Part shown: piece after piece, positions 9,196-18,473 of the stretch | Layout of the letters: each line of letters starts with the position of its first letter | Numbering within the stretch: the stretch's first letter is position 1 | Assembly: GCF_011752565.1 (NCBI RefSeq) | Contig: NZ_VWXK01000012.1 | Span: forward strand, 124,001 to 188,000 | Direction of reading: 5' to 3' | Source: Pantoea sp. Ap-967 | GTDB taxonomy: Bacteria > Pseudomonadota > Gammaproteobacteria > Pseudomonadales > Pseudomonadaceae | Length of the DNA: 64,000 bases | Translations under genes and position numbers: made by a program | Notes under the pieces: generated by a model | What the model was told of the DNA's origin: nothing | The model's input: only the letters and a program-made list of their open reading frames with translations | The model's database searches: none

Positions 9196-9263
9196 GAGCG
9201 GGCTTGCCCTGCGAATGCGATGTTGAATGTGCCGGCGCATTCGCGGGGCAAGCCCGCTCCTAC
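9192..9263. repeat. REP pair (GCGGGCTTGCC family), inverted
   Basis: Two inverted copies of a REP unit: GTAGGAGCGGGCTTGCC at the left and GGCAAGCCCGCTCCTAC at the right, separated by a short spacer that also pairs (TGCCGGCGCATTCGCG side). It is in the gap between coxC and a convergent small gene. The left copy supplies the stop codon of coxC. Likely forms a long hairpin in the transcript. Confidence 0.9.
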
Positions 9264-9282
9264 AGGGGGGAGGTGAACGCTT

Positions 9283-9486
9283 TTAGAAGGGCGCGTGGGA
9301 AACCAGCTGGCCGCTGATGAAGCCCCAGGCAACCAGGCCGACGGTCAGGGCCGCCAGGGTGACCCGCACGGTCAGGGCCTTGAGCAGGCGAGTGGATTGA
9401 TCGTCGTCCTTGACCAGAAACACCAGGCCACTGAACAGGCTGGCCACCGTGGCCAACAGCATCAGGACAATCGCGGCCTTGAGCAT
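9283..9486 (-). CDS. twin-transmembrane protein (DUF2909-like)
   Basis: 67 aa with two membrane helices (about 3-24 and 40-60) joined by a charged loop (VKDDDQSTRLLK). The family is common beside oxidase assembly genes; function unknown. It is transcribed against the operon, inside it, between coxC and the SURF1 gene. The start MLKAAIV leaves only 51 bp to the SURF1 start on the other strand. Confidence 0.8.
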   Translation of the reverse strand: MLKAAIVLMLLATVASLFSGLVFLVKDDDQSTRLLKALTVRVTLAALTVGLVAWGFISGQLVSHAPF

Positions 9487-9537
9487 GGCGCTACTCCGGG
9501 GGAATGCAGTGATGTGGATAAGTATAGCGAGGCGCCC

Positions 9538-10275
9538 GTGAGGCCGTTTCGCCCAGGCTGGATACCCACCCTGCTGGTGTTCGCGCTGCTGCCAGGGCTG
9601 ATCGCACTCGGCTGCTGGCAGCTGGGCCGCGCCGATGAAAAACGCGCGTTGCTCACCACTTATGCAGAGCGTGAAGTCGAACCACCGGTGGCCACCAGCC
9701 AGCTCCCGCAAACGCCAGACCCCGCCTACCGCCGTGTGCGCCTGTTCGGTCGCTTCGATGCCGAGCACAGCATCCTGCTGGACAACAGCATGCGTGACGG
9801 CCAGGCCGGCGTGGAACTGCTGCAACCCTTCCATGACCAGGCCAGCGGCCTTTGGCTGCTGGTCAATCGCGGTTGGCTGCCGTGGCCGGATCGCCGCGTG
9901 CCAGTGACATTCACCACGCCCGATCAGGCCCTGGCACTGGATGCCACGGTGTACGTGGCGCCGGGCAAGACCTTCCAGCTACACCCCGACCCAGTCGGCG
10001 GGCAGTGGCCGCACCTGCTCACTGCCGTCGACCCGGCCACGCTCTGGCAGCAGCTCGACCGCGAAGGCTTCGCCCATGAACTGCGCCTGGAACCGGGTGC
10101 TGCCAGCTACCGACTGGGCTGGCCAATCGTGGCCCTGGGCCCGGAAAAACACTTGGGTTACGCGGTGCAATGGTTCGCCCTGGCCACCGCCCTGGTACTG
10201 CTCTACCTCTACTTTGGCTGGCACCACAAGAAGGAGAAACCCCATGGCCGCCGCCACTCCACTGGACCTGCCTGA
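9538..10275 (+). CDS. SURF1-family cytochrome oxidase assembly protein
   Basis: 245 aa. SURF1 proteins help insert heme a into subunit I. Two membrane helices at the ends (about 9-27 and 212-230) flank a periplasmic domain; the GCWQLGRADEK segment after helix 1 and the NRGWLP segment are typical. I choose the GTG at 9538 because the protein then begins RPFRPGW, just before helix 1, and GAGG at 9530-9533 gives a fair Shine-Dalgarno. A GTG at 9514 is also in frame. The end overlaps the next gene by 32 bp. Confidence 0.88.
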   Translation: MRPFRPGWIPTLLVFALLPGLIALGCWQLGRADEKRALLTTYAEREVEPPVATSQLPQTPDPAYRRVRLFGRFDAEHSILLDNSMRDGQAGVELLQPFHDQASGLWLLVNRGWLPWPDRRVPVTFTTPDQALALDATVYVAPGKTFQLHPDPVGGQWPHLLTAVDPATLWQQLDREGFAHELRLEPGAASYRLGWPIVALGPEKHLGYAVQWFALATALVLLYLYFGWHHKKEKPHGRRHSTGPA

Positions 10276-10825
10276 CCGTAGCAAACCCAGAGCCCGCGGG
10301 CGTTTGCAGCTTATTTTGATTTTGCTGGTGGTGCTTGGGCCGATGGTGCTGGCCACCTGCATGTACAAGCTGCAGTTCTGGGTGCCCGATGGCCGCAGCT
10401 ACCACGGCGCGATGATCGGCAATGGCCTGAGCCGCGCCGATATCGGCATCGCTGGCGAGGACGAGCGCTGGCAGTTGCTGGTCAGCGCCCCGCAGGCCTG
10501 CACCGAGGACTGCCAGCGCCTGGTCTACCTGGTGCGGCAGATTCAGGTCGGCCTGGGCCGCGATGCCAGCCGCGCCAGCCATGCCTTGGCCACCGCGCAG
10601 CCACTGAACGCTGAGTACCAGGCGCTGCTCGGCCGTGAATATCCGCAATTGCAGCGCTATCCACTCGACGCCCAGCGCTACAGCCAAAAGGTGGGTGAAG
10701 TCGGCCCGCAACTGTGGATCGTCGACCCCCACGGCAACCTGGTGCTGCGCTACGACGCCAAGGTCAACGGCAAGCATGTGCTCGACGACCTGCGCCACCT
10801 GCTCAAGCTGTCCAACATCGGCTAG
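10244..10825 (+). CDS. membrane-anchored Sco/thioredoxin-fold-like protein of the cox operon
   Basis: 193 aa. One membrane helix (about 21-40), then a periplasmic domain. It has a CXXXC pair (C86-TED-C90) where Sco proteins have their copper-binding CXXXC, and a late segment LWIVDPHGNLVLRY that lines up with the VDHSGNLAII segment of the true Sco in this operon, but with the His shifted by one. The C-terminus (LDDLRHLLK) is typical of thioredoxin-fold assembly factors. A divergent Sco-like role is inferred. AAGGAG lies 8 bp before the ATG, inside the SURF1 gene. Confidence 0.75.
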   Translation: MAAATPLDLPDRSKPRARGRLQLILILLVVLGPMVLATCMYKLQFWVPDGRSYHGAMIGNGLSRADIGIAGEDERWQLLVSAPQACTEDCQRLVYLVRQIQVGLGRDASRASHALATAQPLNAEYQALLGREYPQLQRYPLDAQRYSQKVGEVGPQLWIVDPHGNLVLRYDAKVNGKHVLDDLRHLLKLSNIG

Positions 10826-10834
10826 GAGCCTGCC

Positions 10835-11914
10835 ATGGCCAGACCTGGATTTCGCCTTGCTGTGTTCGCCACTTCGCTGGCCCTGCTGGTCGTCCTGCTC
10901 GGGGCCTACACCCGCCTGACCCACGCCGGCCTTGGCTGCCCCGACTGGCCGGGCTGCTACGGCTTCATCAGCGTGCCCAAGGGTGAGGCGCAGCTGGCCC
11001 ATGCCGAGCTGCATTTCCCCGACCACCCGGTGGAGCAAGCCAAGGGCTGGGCGGAAATGGTCCACCGTTATTTCGCCGGCACCCTGGCCGTGCTGATCGC
11101 CCTGCTCGCCGTGCAGGCGCTGCGCCGCCACGCCCGCGACGGCCAACCCTACCGGCTGCCGGTGTTGCTGCTGGGCGTGGTGCTGGCCCAGGCGGCCTTT
11201 GGCATGTGGACGGTTACCCTGAAGCTGTGGCCGCAGGTGGTCACCGCGCACTTGTTGGGTGGCTTCACCACCTTGAGCCTGCTGTTCCTGTTATCCCTGC
11301 GTCTATCCCGGGCCTTTGCGCCCTTGCCGAAACTGCCCTTGAGCCTGCGCAGGATTGCCGCCCTGGCGCTGCTGGTGGTGATCGGGCAGGTCGCGTTGGG
11401 CGGCTGGGTCAGTGCCAATTACGCGGCAGTGGCCTGCATCGACCTGCCAACCTGCCATGGCCAATGGTGGCCGGCAGCGGACTTCAGCAACGGCTTTCAC
11501 CTGACCCAGCACGTCGGCCCCAACTACCTGGGCGGGCAGCTGGACAGCGATGCGCGCACGGCCATCCACCTGAGCCACCGCCTGGGGGCGTTGCTGGTGA
11601 CCTGTGTGCTGCTGATGCTCAGCTGGAAGCTGCACCGCTGTGGCCTCACGGGCCTGGCGCGCCTGGTGCTGCTGGCATTGGCGCTGCAGGTGGGCCTGGG
11701 CATCAGCAACGTGTTGCTGCACCTGCCGCTGGCCGTGGCCGTGGCGCACAACGCCGGTGGTGCACTGCTGCTGCTGTGCATGGTGCTGGTGAACTACCGC
11801 ATCCGTGTGGTCGACAAGGTACGTGTCGGCATCGGCCAGGGCTGGCGGCTGCGGCCGGTGGCCGGCGTTGAGCTGACCCATCACATGAGGAACGATACGT
11901 GGCGACGCTTCTAA
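10835..11914 (+). CDS. ctaA: heme A synthase, Cox15/CtaA family
   Basis: 359 aa, eight membrane helices. Converts heme O to heme A by oxidising the C8 methyl group. Conserved features seen: TRLTHAGLGCPDWPGCYG near residues 27-44, an EMVHRYFAG histidine segment, the LPTCHGQWWP loop, and HLSHRLGA in the second half. It starts 9 bp after the preceding gene and overlaps cyoE by 16 bp, consistent with coupling of the two heme A biosynthesis steps. Confidence 0.95.
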   Translation: MARPGFRLAVFATSLALLVVLLGAYTRLTHAGLGCPDWPGCYGFISVPKGEAQLAHAELHFPDHPVEQAKGWAEMVHRYFAGTLAVLIALLAVQALRRHARDGQPYRLPVLLLGVVLAQAAFGMWTVTLKLWPQVVTAHLLGGFTTLSLLFLLSLRLSRAFAPLPKLPLSLRRIAALALLVVIGQVALGGWVSANYAAVACIDLPTCHGQWWPAADFSNGFHLTQHVGPNYLGGQLDSDARTAIHLSHRLGALLVTCVLLMLSWKLHRCGLTGLARLVLLALALQVGLGISNVLLHLPLAVAVAHNAGGALLLLCMVLVNYRIRVVDKVRVGIGQGWRLRPVAGVELTHHMRNDTWRRF

Positions 11915-12792
11915 CGGCGCGGCGGGCCGGCTGGCGCGACTACCTGGAGCTGACCAAGCCCAAGGTGGTAGTGCTGATGCTGATCACTTCACTGGTGGGC
12001 ATGTTCCTGGCGACCCGCGCCGGGGTGAGCTGGAGCGTGCTGCTGTTCGGCAACCTGGGCATCGCCCTGTGCGCGGGCGGCGCGGCGGTGGTCAACCATG
12101 TGGTGGACCGGCGTATCGACGCGCTGATGGCGCGTACCCGCAAGCGCCCGCTGGCCCAGGGCCGGGTCGAGCCATTGCCGGCCCTGTTGTTCGCCCTGGC
12201 CCTGGCGGTGGTGGGCCTGGCCTTGCTGCTGGCGTTCACCAATGCCCTCACCGCCTGGCTGACGTTGGCCTCGCTGCTGGGCTATGCGGTGCTCTACACC
12301 GGCTTTCTCAAGCGCGCCACGCCGCAGAACATCGTGATCGGCGGCCTGGCTGGCGCCGCGCCGCCGCTGCTGGGCTGGGTGGCGGTAAGCGGGCACGTCA
12401 GCGCCGAGCCGTTGCTGCTGGTGTTGATTATCTTCGCCTGGACGCCACCGCACTTCTGGGCCCTGGCCATTCACCGCAAGGAGGAGTACGCCAAGGCCGA
12501 TATCCCGATGCTGCCGGTGACCCATGGCGAGCGCTACACCAAGCTGCATATCCTGCTGTACAGCCTGATATTACTGGCGGTGAGCCTGCTGCCCTACGCC
12601 ATCCACATGAGCGGCCCGCTGTACCTGGGCTGTGCCCTGGCGTTGGGCCTGCGCTTCCTGCAATGGGCCTGGGTGTTGTACCGTGGCAGCCGGCCGCACG
12701 CGGCGATCGGCACCTTCAAGTACTCTATTGGCTACCTGTTCGCGCTGTTCATCGCGTTGCTCGTTGACCACTACCTGTTGCTGAACCTATGA
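11899..12792 (+). CDS. cyoE: protoheme IX farnesyltransferase (heme O synthase)
   Basis: 297 aa, a UbiA-superfamily prenyltransferase with about nine membrane helices; adds a farnesyl group to heme B to give heme O, the substrate of CtaA. The Asp-rich motif is NHVVDRRIDALMARTRKRPL, and the second conserved loop holds HRKEEYAKADIPMLP. The start is GTG at 11899, overlapping ctaA by 16 bp, with GAGGAAC just upstream. P. putida has, as I recall, a second cyoE with the cyo oxidase; this is the copy tied to the aa3 enzyme. Confidence 0.96.
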   Translation: MATLLTARRAGWRDYLELTKPKVVVLMLITSLVGMFLATRAGVSWSVLLFGNLGIALCAGGAAVVNHVVDRRIDALMARTRKRPLAQGRVEPLPALLFALALAVVGLALLLAFTNALTAWLTLASLLGYAVLYTGFLKRATPQNIVIGGLAGAAPPLLGWVAVSGHVSAEPLLLVLIIFAWTPPHFWALAIHRKEEYAKADIPMLPVTHGERYTKLHILLYSLILLAVSLLPYAIHMSGPLYLGCALALGLRFLQWAWVLYRGSRPHAAIGTFKYSIGYLFALFIALLVDHYLLLNL

Positions 12793-13421
12793 CCCGAACC
12801 CAGAAAACCGTCTTCATCCTCGTTGCCCTGGTCGCGCTGATCATGGGCCTGACCGTCAACAAGGTGCTCAGTGGCCGTGGCCAGCTCAACCCTACCGAGC
12901 TGATCGATGCCGGCATCATTCTTTTGCCGCAGAGCCGCACCGTGGCCGATGTGAGCATGACCAACCAGGACGGCCAGCCGGTGCGGATGGATGAGCTCAA
13001 GGGCAAATGGTCGTTGCTGTTCTTCGGCTACACCTATTGCCCGGACATCTGCCCGACCACCCTGGCCCAATTGCGCCAGGTGAAGAGCGAGCTGCCCAAG
13101 GACGCCGTGGACCGCCTGCAGGTAGTGCTGGTGAGCGTGGACCCGAACCGCGACACGCCGAACCAGCTCAAGCAGTACCTGGGCTATTTCGACAAGGATT
13201 TCGTGGGGGTGGCGGGGTCGATCGAGGATACCCAGAAGTTGGCCAATGCCTTGAGCATTCCCTTCATTCCGGCCGATACCAGCAAGCCTGGGTATACCGT
13301 GGATCACAGCGGCAATCTGGCGATCATCGGGCCGGATGGGCGCCAGCGCGGGTTCATTCGTGCGCCGTTCAACAACCAGAAGCTGGTGGCGCAGTTGCCG
13401 GGGCTTGTGAAGCGGGATTGA
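12789..13421 (+). CDS. SCO1/SenC family copper chaperone
   Basis: 210 aa. Sco proteins deliver copper to, or reduce, the CuA site of subunit II. One N-terminal membrane anchor (about 8-25), then a thioredoxin-like domain. Copper ligands are visible: C84 and C88 in YCPDICP, and H173 in YTVDHSGN. ATG overlaps the cyoE stop by 4 bp (ATGA). Last gene of the cox operon; a GC-rich hairpin and a REP pair follow. Confidence 0.95.
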   Translation: MTRTQKTVFILVALVALIMGLTVNKVLSGRGQLNPTELIDAGIILLPQSRTVADVSMTNQDGQPVRMDELKGKWSLLFFGYTYCPDICPTTLAQLRQVKSELPKDAVDRLQVVLVSVDPNRDTPNQLKQYLGYFDKDFVGVAGSIEDTQKLANALSIPFIPADTSKPGYTVDHSGNLAIIGPDGRQRGFIRAPFNNQKLVAQLPGLVKRD

Positions 13422-13439
13422 GCGCCGCGTGCGCGGCGC
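13422..13439. terminator. GC-rich hairpin after the cox operon
   Basis: GCGCCGC and GCGGCGC arms with a 4-base loop, directly after the Sco gene stop. There is no T-run, so termination is uncertain; together with the following REP pair it separates the convergent cox and met operons. Confidence 0.4.
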
Positions 13440-13440
13440 A

Positions 13441-13506
13441 ATCGCGAGCTGCGCTCGCTCCTACAAGGGATTGCGATTTCCGGTAGGAGCGAGCGCAGCT
13501 CGCGAT
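13441..13506. repeat. REP pair (GCGAGCGCAGCTCGC family), inverted
   Basis: ATCGCGAGCTGCGCTCGCTC at 13441 and its near-perfect inverse ending at 13506, each followed or preceded by CTAC/GTAG, with an 18-bp spacer. It sits between the convergent Sco and metQ genes. Confidence 0.9.
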
Positions 13507-13513
13507 GGTTTGC

Positions 13514-14287
13514 TTAGAACGCCGGAACCACAGCGCCCTTGTACTTCTCGATAATGAACTGCTTCACCTCAGGCGAGTGCAGCGCCGATACCAGCTTCTT
13601 GATGGCATCGGAATCCTTGTTGTCCGGGCGGGCGACCAGGATGTTCACGTAGGGCGAGTCGCTGCCTTCAATGGCCAGGGCGTCCTTTTCCGGGTTCAGC
13701 TTGGCTTCCAGCGCGTAGTTGGTGTTGATCAGGGCCGCATCGACCTGAGTCAGCACGCGCGGGATGGTGGCCGCTTCCAGCTCACGGAATTTGACGTTCT
13801 TCGGGTTCTCGGCAACATCCTTCACGGTGGACAGGATGTTCTTGTTGTCCTTGAGCTTGATCACACCGGCCTTGTCCAGCAGCAGCAGGGCGCGGCCGCC
13901 GTTGGTGGCGTCGTTGGGGATGACCACGGTGGCGCCGGACGGCAGCTCGTCGAGCTTCTTGATCTTGGTCGAGTACACGCCCAGCGGCTCGATGTGCACG
14001 CCGGCGACGCTCACCAGGTCGGTGCCCTTGGCCTTGTTGAACTCATCCAGGTACGGCTGGTGCTGGAAGAAGTTGGCGTCCAGGCGTTTTTCGGCCACCT
14101 GCACGTTTGGCTGGATGTAGTCGGTGAACTCCTTCACCTTCAGGTCCACGCCTTCTTTGGCCAGCTGTGGTTTGACGAAGTTGAGGATTTCGGCGTGCGG
14201 CACCGGGGTGGCGGCAACGCTCAGGGTTTCGGCAGCGTTGGCCGAAAAGGCCGCGACAGCGGCGACAACAGCAAGCAGCTTCTTCAT
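13514..14287 (-). CDS. metQ: D-methionine-type ABC transporter substrate-binding protein
   Basis: 257 aa, NlpA/MetQ family periplasmic binding protein. Signal peptide MKKLLAVVAAVAAFSANA without a lipobox Cys. Family segments include TPVPHAEIL near the N-terminus, the FFQHQPYLDEFN and PNDATNGGRALLLL segments, and INTNYALEA. Captures methionine or a related sulfur compound for MetI/MetN. Third gene of a leftward metN-metI-metQ operon, 64 bp after metI, with GGAGTGATC before the ATG. Confidence 0.94.
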   Translation of the reverse strand: MKKLLAVVAAVAAFSANAAETLSVAATPVPHAEILNFVKPQLAKEGVDLKVKEFTDYIQPNVQVAEKRLDANFFQHQPYLDEFNKAKGTDLVSVAGVHIEPLGVYSTKIKKLDELPSGATVVIPNDATNGGRALLLLDKAGVIKLKDNKNILSTVKDVAENPKNVKFRELEAATIPRVLTQVDAALINTNYALEAKLNPEKDALAIEGSDSPYVNILVARPDNKDSDAIKKLVSALHSPEVKQFIIEKYKGAVVPAF

Positions 14288-14351
14288 TGATCACTCCTTG
14301 TGAGGGCCGCGACGGCCCCCGAACGGGTCGGCCGGGCCGACCCCATTGGGG

Positions 14352-15026
14352 TTACTTACGGGAAAAATGCACGACCAGTTTGTCGCCAACGCTCTGCAGC
14401 ACTTGCACCAGCACCAGCAGCAACACCACGGTGACGATCATCACGTCGGTCTGGAAACGCTGGTAACCGAAGCGGATCGCCAGGTCGCCCAGGCCGCCGG
14501 CACCGACCACACCGGCCATGGCGGTGTACGACACCAGGGTGATGGCAGTGACGGTGATGGCCGCGAAGATGCCCGGGCGGGCCTCAGGCAGCAGCGCGCT
14601 GGTGATGATCTGGCGGGTTGTGGCGCCCATCGACTGGGTCGCTTCGATGATGCCGCGGTCCACTTCGCGCAGGGCGGTTTCCACCAGGCGCGCGAAGAAT
14701 GGCGTGGCACCCACCACCAGTGGCGGGATGGCGCCGGCAACGCCCAGGGAGGTGCCGGTAATCAGCACGGTGAACGGGATCATCACGATCAGCAGGATGA
14801 TGAACGGCAGCGAGCGCAGGATGTTCACCACCAGCGACAGCAGCGCGTAAACGCCCTTCTGTTCGAACATCTGGCGTGGCCCGCACAGGAACAACAGCAC
14901 GCCCAGCGGCAGGCCGAGCAGCACGGTGAACAGCAGCGAGCCGAACAGCATGATCAGGGTATCGCCGGTGGCCAGCCAGATTTCGGCCCAGTCGACGTTG
15001 GCGAAGAAATTCAGGGCGTCCATCAA
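14352..15026 (-). CDS. metI: methionine ABC transporter permease
   Basis: 224 aa, BPD-type inner-membrane permease with five to six helices. The EAA motif contacting MetN is [13 protein letters not shown] followed by ALLPEARPG. Middle gene of metNIQ; its start overlaps the metN stop by 4 bp, so the two are translationally coupled. Confidence 0.95.
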   Translation of the reverse strand: MMDALNFFANVDWAEIWLATGDTLIMLFGSLLFTVLLGLPLGVLLFLCGPRQMFEQKGVYALLSLVVNILRSLPFIILLIVMIPFTVLITGTSLGVAGAIPPLVVGATPFFARLVETALREVDRGIIEATQSMGATTRQIITSALLPEARPGIFAAITVTAITLVSYTAMAGVVGAGGLGDLAIRFGYQRFQTDVMIVTVVLLLVLVQVLQSVGDKLVVHFSRK

Positions 15027-16030
15027 CGCAGTACCTCCATATGTACGTCAGCTGCCTTGAAGCGGGCGAACGCCGCTTCCATGTCACCGCCAATCAAGGC
15101 GAGGGTGAGCTGGCCATAGGGGACATCCTTGATACGGTCGATACGCCCGGCGAGGATGCTGTAGTCCACGCCGGTTTCACGGGCCACGGTGCCCAGCAGC
15201 GGCGCGTAGGTGGCGTCGCCCTGGAAGGTCAGGCGCACGATGCGCCCCGGCACGTGGGCGAAGTCGTCGCGCTGTTCGCCTTCGTCGACCTGCTCGTCTT
15301 CCTGCACGAAGCGCTTGGTGGTGGGGTGCTGCGGGTGCAGGAACACCTCGGCCACCGAGCCTTGCTCGACGATCTGCCCTGCGTCCATCACGGCCACGCG
15401 GTCGCAGACCCGGCGGATCACGTCCATCTCGTGGGTGATCAGCACGATGGTCAGCTTCAGCTCACGGTTGATCTCGGCCAGCAGTTGCAGCACCGATGCC
15501 GTGGTTTGCGGGTCGAGGGCGCTGGTGGCCTCGTCGCACAGCAGGATCTTCGGGTTGGTGGACAGGGCGCGGGCAATGCCGACGCGCTGCTTCTGGCCGC
15601 CGGAGAGCTGGGCCGGGTACTTCTTCGCGTGGTCCTGCAGGCCTACGCGGGCCAGCAGCTCGGTGACGCGCTTGTCGATTTCGCTGCGCGACAGCTCGCC
15701 GGCGAGGGTCAGCGGCAAGGCGACGTTGTCGGCGACGGTCTTGGAGGCCAGCAGGTTGAAGTGCTGGAAAATCATCCCGACCTGCTGGCGGAAGCCGCGC
15801 AGTTGGTTGGCGTTGAAGGCGGTGACGTCTTCGCCGTCGACGATGATCTTGCCGCCGGAGGGTTCTTCCAGGCGGTTTATCAGGCGCAGCATGGTGCTTT
15901 TGCCCGCGCCGGAATGGCCGATCAGGCCGAACACCTGGCCGTTTTCGATGGTCAGGGTTGTCGGATTCAGTGCGGGGATTTCCCTACCGGCAACGCGGTA
16001 GGTTTTATGTACCTGTTGGAACTCGATCAC
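15023..16030 (-). CDS. metN: methionine ABC transporter ATP-binding protein
   Basis: 335 aa. ATPase of the methionine importer. Walker [10 protein letters not shown] (about residues 38-46), signature LSGGQKQR, Walker [13 protein letters not shown] and the H-loop ITHEMD are all present. The C-terminal 90 residues form the NIL (ACT-like) domain by which methionine inhibits transport. First gene of a leftward operon. A gap of 226 bp separates it from the divergent katE; I see no SAM riboswitch in it. Confidence 0.95.
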   Translation of the reverse strand: MIEFQQVHKTYRVAGREIPALNPTTLTIENGQVFGLIGHSGAGKSTMLRLINRLEEPSGGKIIVDGEDVTAFNANQLRGFRQQVGMIFQHFNLLASKTVADNVALPLTLAGELSRSEIDKRVTELLARVGLQDHAKKYPAQLSGGQKQRVGIARALSTNPKILLCDEATSALDPQTTASVLQLLAEINRELKLTIVLITHEMDVIRRVCDRVAVMDAGQIVEQGSVAEVFLHPQHPTTKRFVQEDEQVDEGEQRDDFAHVPGRIVRLTFQGDATYAPLLGTVARETGVDYSILAGRIDRIKDVPYGQLTLALIGGDMEAAFARFKAADVHMEVLR

Positions 16031-16256
16031 GTAGCGAACCTTGTGGGGCGCATGGAATGGGGGTCAGCGGTTAGCTGGGGTCGCGCATTTTAGCCTTTTC
16101 CCATAGCTGTTCTTAGCATTTATTTCGTAATGCTCCAATCCTTCGGGCATAACGCGACAGCCGGTAATCCTGATTGAACGCTCGGCAAAGCCCTCCAGTC
16201 ACTACTTGCACAAGCCCTTCGAGGGCACGCCTGAAGACTGATGAGGAGAGCCGACC

Positions 16257-18386
16257 ATGCCGAACAAACCCACGGACGCGCCCAAGCACAGCGAGGCCGC
16301 CGGTACCCAGACCCCTGACCGGGCCAACACCAATGCCAAGTTGCAGAGCCTGGAGGCGTTTCGCAGCGATGCCACCGGCCAGGCGCTGCGCACCAACCAC
16401 GGGGTGAAGATCGCCGACAACCAGAATAGCCTCAAGGCGGGCGCGCGCGGGCCGTCGCTGCTCGAAGACTTCATCATGCGCGAGAAGATCACCCACTTCG
16501 ACCATGAGCGCATCCCCGAGCGTATCGTGCATGCCCGCGGCACCGGTGCCCACGGCTACTTCCAGAGCTACGGCTGCCATGCCGAGCTGACCAAGGCGGG
16601 TTTCCTGCAAGACCCGGAGAAGATCACCCCGGTGTTCGTGCGCTTTTCCACCGTGCAGGGCCCCCGGGGTTCAGGTGACACAGTGCGTGATGTGCGCGGG
16701 TTTGCCGTGAAGTTCTATACCGATGAAGGCAATTTCGACCTGGTTGGCAACAACATGCCGGTGTTCTTCATTCAGGATGCGATCAAGTTTCCCGATTTCG
16801 TGCACGCCGTGAAGCCTGAACCGCACAACGAGATGCCCACCGGCGGCTCGGCCCACGACACCTTCTGGGACTTCGTTTCACTGGTGCCGGAGTCGGCGCA
16901 CATGGTGATCTGGGCCATGTCCGACCGCGCCATCCCGCGCAGCCTGCGGATGATGGAAGGCTTTGGCGTGCACACCTTCCGCCTGATCAATGCCCAGGGC
17001 GTGGCCAGCTTCGTCAAGTTCCACTGGAAGCCGCGCCAGGGCGTGCATTCGGTGCTGTGGGACGAGGCGCAGAAGCTGGCGGGCAAGGACACCGACTACC
17101 ACCGCCGCGACCTGTGGGACGCCATCGAAACCGGCGACTACCCCGAGTGGGAGCTGGGCGTGCAGATCGTGCCCGAGGCCGATGAGCACAAGTACGACTT
17201 CGACCTGCTCGACCCGACCAAGCTGATTCCCGAGGAGCTGGTGCCGGTGACCAAGCTGGGCAAGATGGTGCTCAACCGCAACCCAGACAATTTCTTTGCC
17301 GAAACCGAGCAGGTGGCCTTCTGCCCGGGCCATATCGTGCCGGGCATCGATTTCACCAACGACCCGCTGCTGCAGGGCCGGTTGTTCTCCTACACCGACA
17401 CGCAGATCAGCCGCCTGGGTGGGCCGAACTTCCATGAAATCCCGATCAACCGGCCGGTGGCGCCGAACCACAGCAGCCAGCGCGATGCCATGCACCGCAT
17501 GACCATCGACAAGGGCCGGGCTTCCTACGAGCCCAATTCCATCGATGGCGGCTGGCCCCGGGAAACGCCGCCTGCCGCCCAGGATGGTGGCTTCGAGAGC
17601 TACCAGGAGCGCATCGACGCGCACAAGATCCGCCAGCGCAGCGAGTCGTTCGGCGACCACTTCTCCCAGGCGCAGCTGTTCTTCCACAGCATGAGCCCGA
17701 CCGAGCAGCAGCACATCATCAAGGCCTACAGCTTCGAGCTGGGCAAGGTGGAGCGCGAGCACATTCGCCAGCGGGTGGTTGACGAGATTCTGGCCAACAT
17801 CGACCTGAAGCTGGCGGCGGCGGTGGCGGGCAACCTGGGGCTGCCCGCGCCGAAGCAGGGTACGGTCAAGGTGAAAGGTGGCAAACCCGCGAAGTCCAAG
17901 GCCTTGAGCCAGATGAACCACCCGGGGGATGTGGGCATCAAGGGGCGCAAGATCGCCCTGCTGGTGGCCGATGGCGTGGACAGCGGTAGCGTCGATACGC
18001 TGGTGAAGGCGCTGGAAGCCGAAAGCGCCAGGCCGATGCTGTTGGGGCCGACCTCGGCGCCGGTGAAGGCGGCAGATGGCAAGGCCTTGGCGGTGGATGC
18101 GTCGATGGAGGGGATGCCGTCGGTGATGTTCGACGGGATCGTGGTGCCCAAGGGGGTGGACAAGGCCCTGGCTTCGAGCGGGTTGGCCAAGCATTTTCTG
18201 TTGGAAGGGTACAAGCACCTGAAGGCGATGGTGTTGACCAAGGATCTGTTGAACGGGCTGGGGCTCAAGGAGGACAAGGGGCTGCTGCTGGGGGATGAGC
18301 AGAAGAGCGTGGATGCCTTTGTCAAAGCCGTGGAGGGGCATCGGGTTTGGGAGCGGGAGGCAGCGGCGGAGGCGGTGCCAGCCTAA
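16257..18386 (+). CDS. katE: large-subunit catalase HPII
   Basis: 709 aa, the long clade II catalase that breaks down hydrogen peroxide. The N-terminal extension is followed by the catalase core: catalytic His92 in [10 protein letters not shown], the conserved Asn in [10 protein letters not shown], and the heme-ligand Tyr in RLFSYTDTQ. The last 150 residues (from about 560) form the flavodoxin/DJ-1-like domain seen in E. coli KatE. ATG 16257 follows GAGGAGA. Expected to be stationary-phase controlled, though no promoter is clear in the 226 bp upstream. Confidence 0.96.
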   Translation: MPNKPTDAPKHSEAAGTQTPDRANTNAKLQSLEAFRSDATGQALRTNHGVKIADNQNSLKAGARGPSLLEDFIMREKITHFDHERIPERIVHARGTGAHGYFQSYGCHAELTKAGFLQDPEKITPVFVRFSTVQGPRGSGDTVRDVRGFAVKFYTDEGNFDLVGNNMPVFFIQDAIKFPDFVHAVKPEPHNEMPTGGSAHDTFWDFVSLVPESAHMVIWAMSDRAIPRSLRMMEGFGVHTFRLINAQGVASFVKFHWKPRQGVHSVLWDEAQKLAGKDTDYHRRDLWDAIETGDYPEWELGVQIVPEADEHKYDFDLLDPTKLIPEELVPVTKLGKMVLNRNPDNFFAETEQVAFCPGHIVPGIDFTNDPLLQGRLFSYTDTQISRLGGPNFHEIPINRPVAPNHSSQRDAMHRMTIDKGRASYEPNSIDGGWPRETPPAAQDGGFESYQERIDAHKIRQRSESFGDHFSQAQLFFHSMSPTEQQHIIKAYSFELGKVEREHIRQRVVDEILANIDLKLAAAVAGNLGLPAPKQGTVKVKGGKPAKSKALSQMNHPGDVGIKGRKIALLVADGVDSGSVDTLVKALEAESARPMLLGPTSAPVKAADGKALAVDASMEGMPSVMFDGIVVPKGVDKALASSGLAKHFLLEGYKHLKAMVLTKDLLNGLGLKEDKGLLLGDEQKSVDAFVKAVEGHRVWEREAAAEAVPA

Positions 18387-18403
18387 GGGCTGCTCGGCAG
18401 CCC

Positions 18404-18466
18404 ATCGCGACCTGGCGGTCGCTCCTACCAGGAGGATAGCGGTAGGAGCGACCGCTAGGTCGCGAT
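18404..18466. repeat. REP-like pair, GCGACC/GGTCGC variant
   Basis: ATCGCGACCTGGCGGTCGCTC with CTAC, and an inverted copy (GTAG plus GAGCGACCGCTAGGTCGC) ending at 18466, 13 bp apart. The GTAGGAGCG and CGCGAT ends match the other REPs, but the core differs from both main families. It separates katE from a convergent lipoprotein gene. Confidence 0.85.
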
Positions 18467-18473
18467 GAGGGCC

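Noticed and set aside
9514..9540. Upstream GTG as the SURF1 start
   Set aside because: It would add eight residues before the first membrane helix without a better ribosome-binding site; GTG 9538 is kept, with some doubt.
16031..16256. SAM riboswitch or MetJ box upstream of metN
   Set aside because: No conserved riboswitch pattern and no repeated AGACGTCT-type sites seen.
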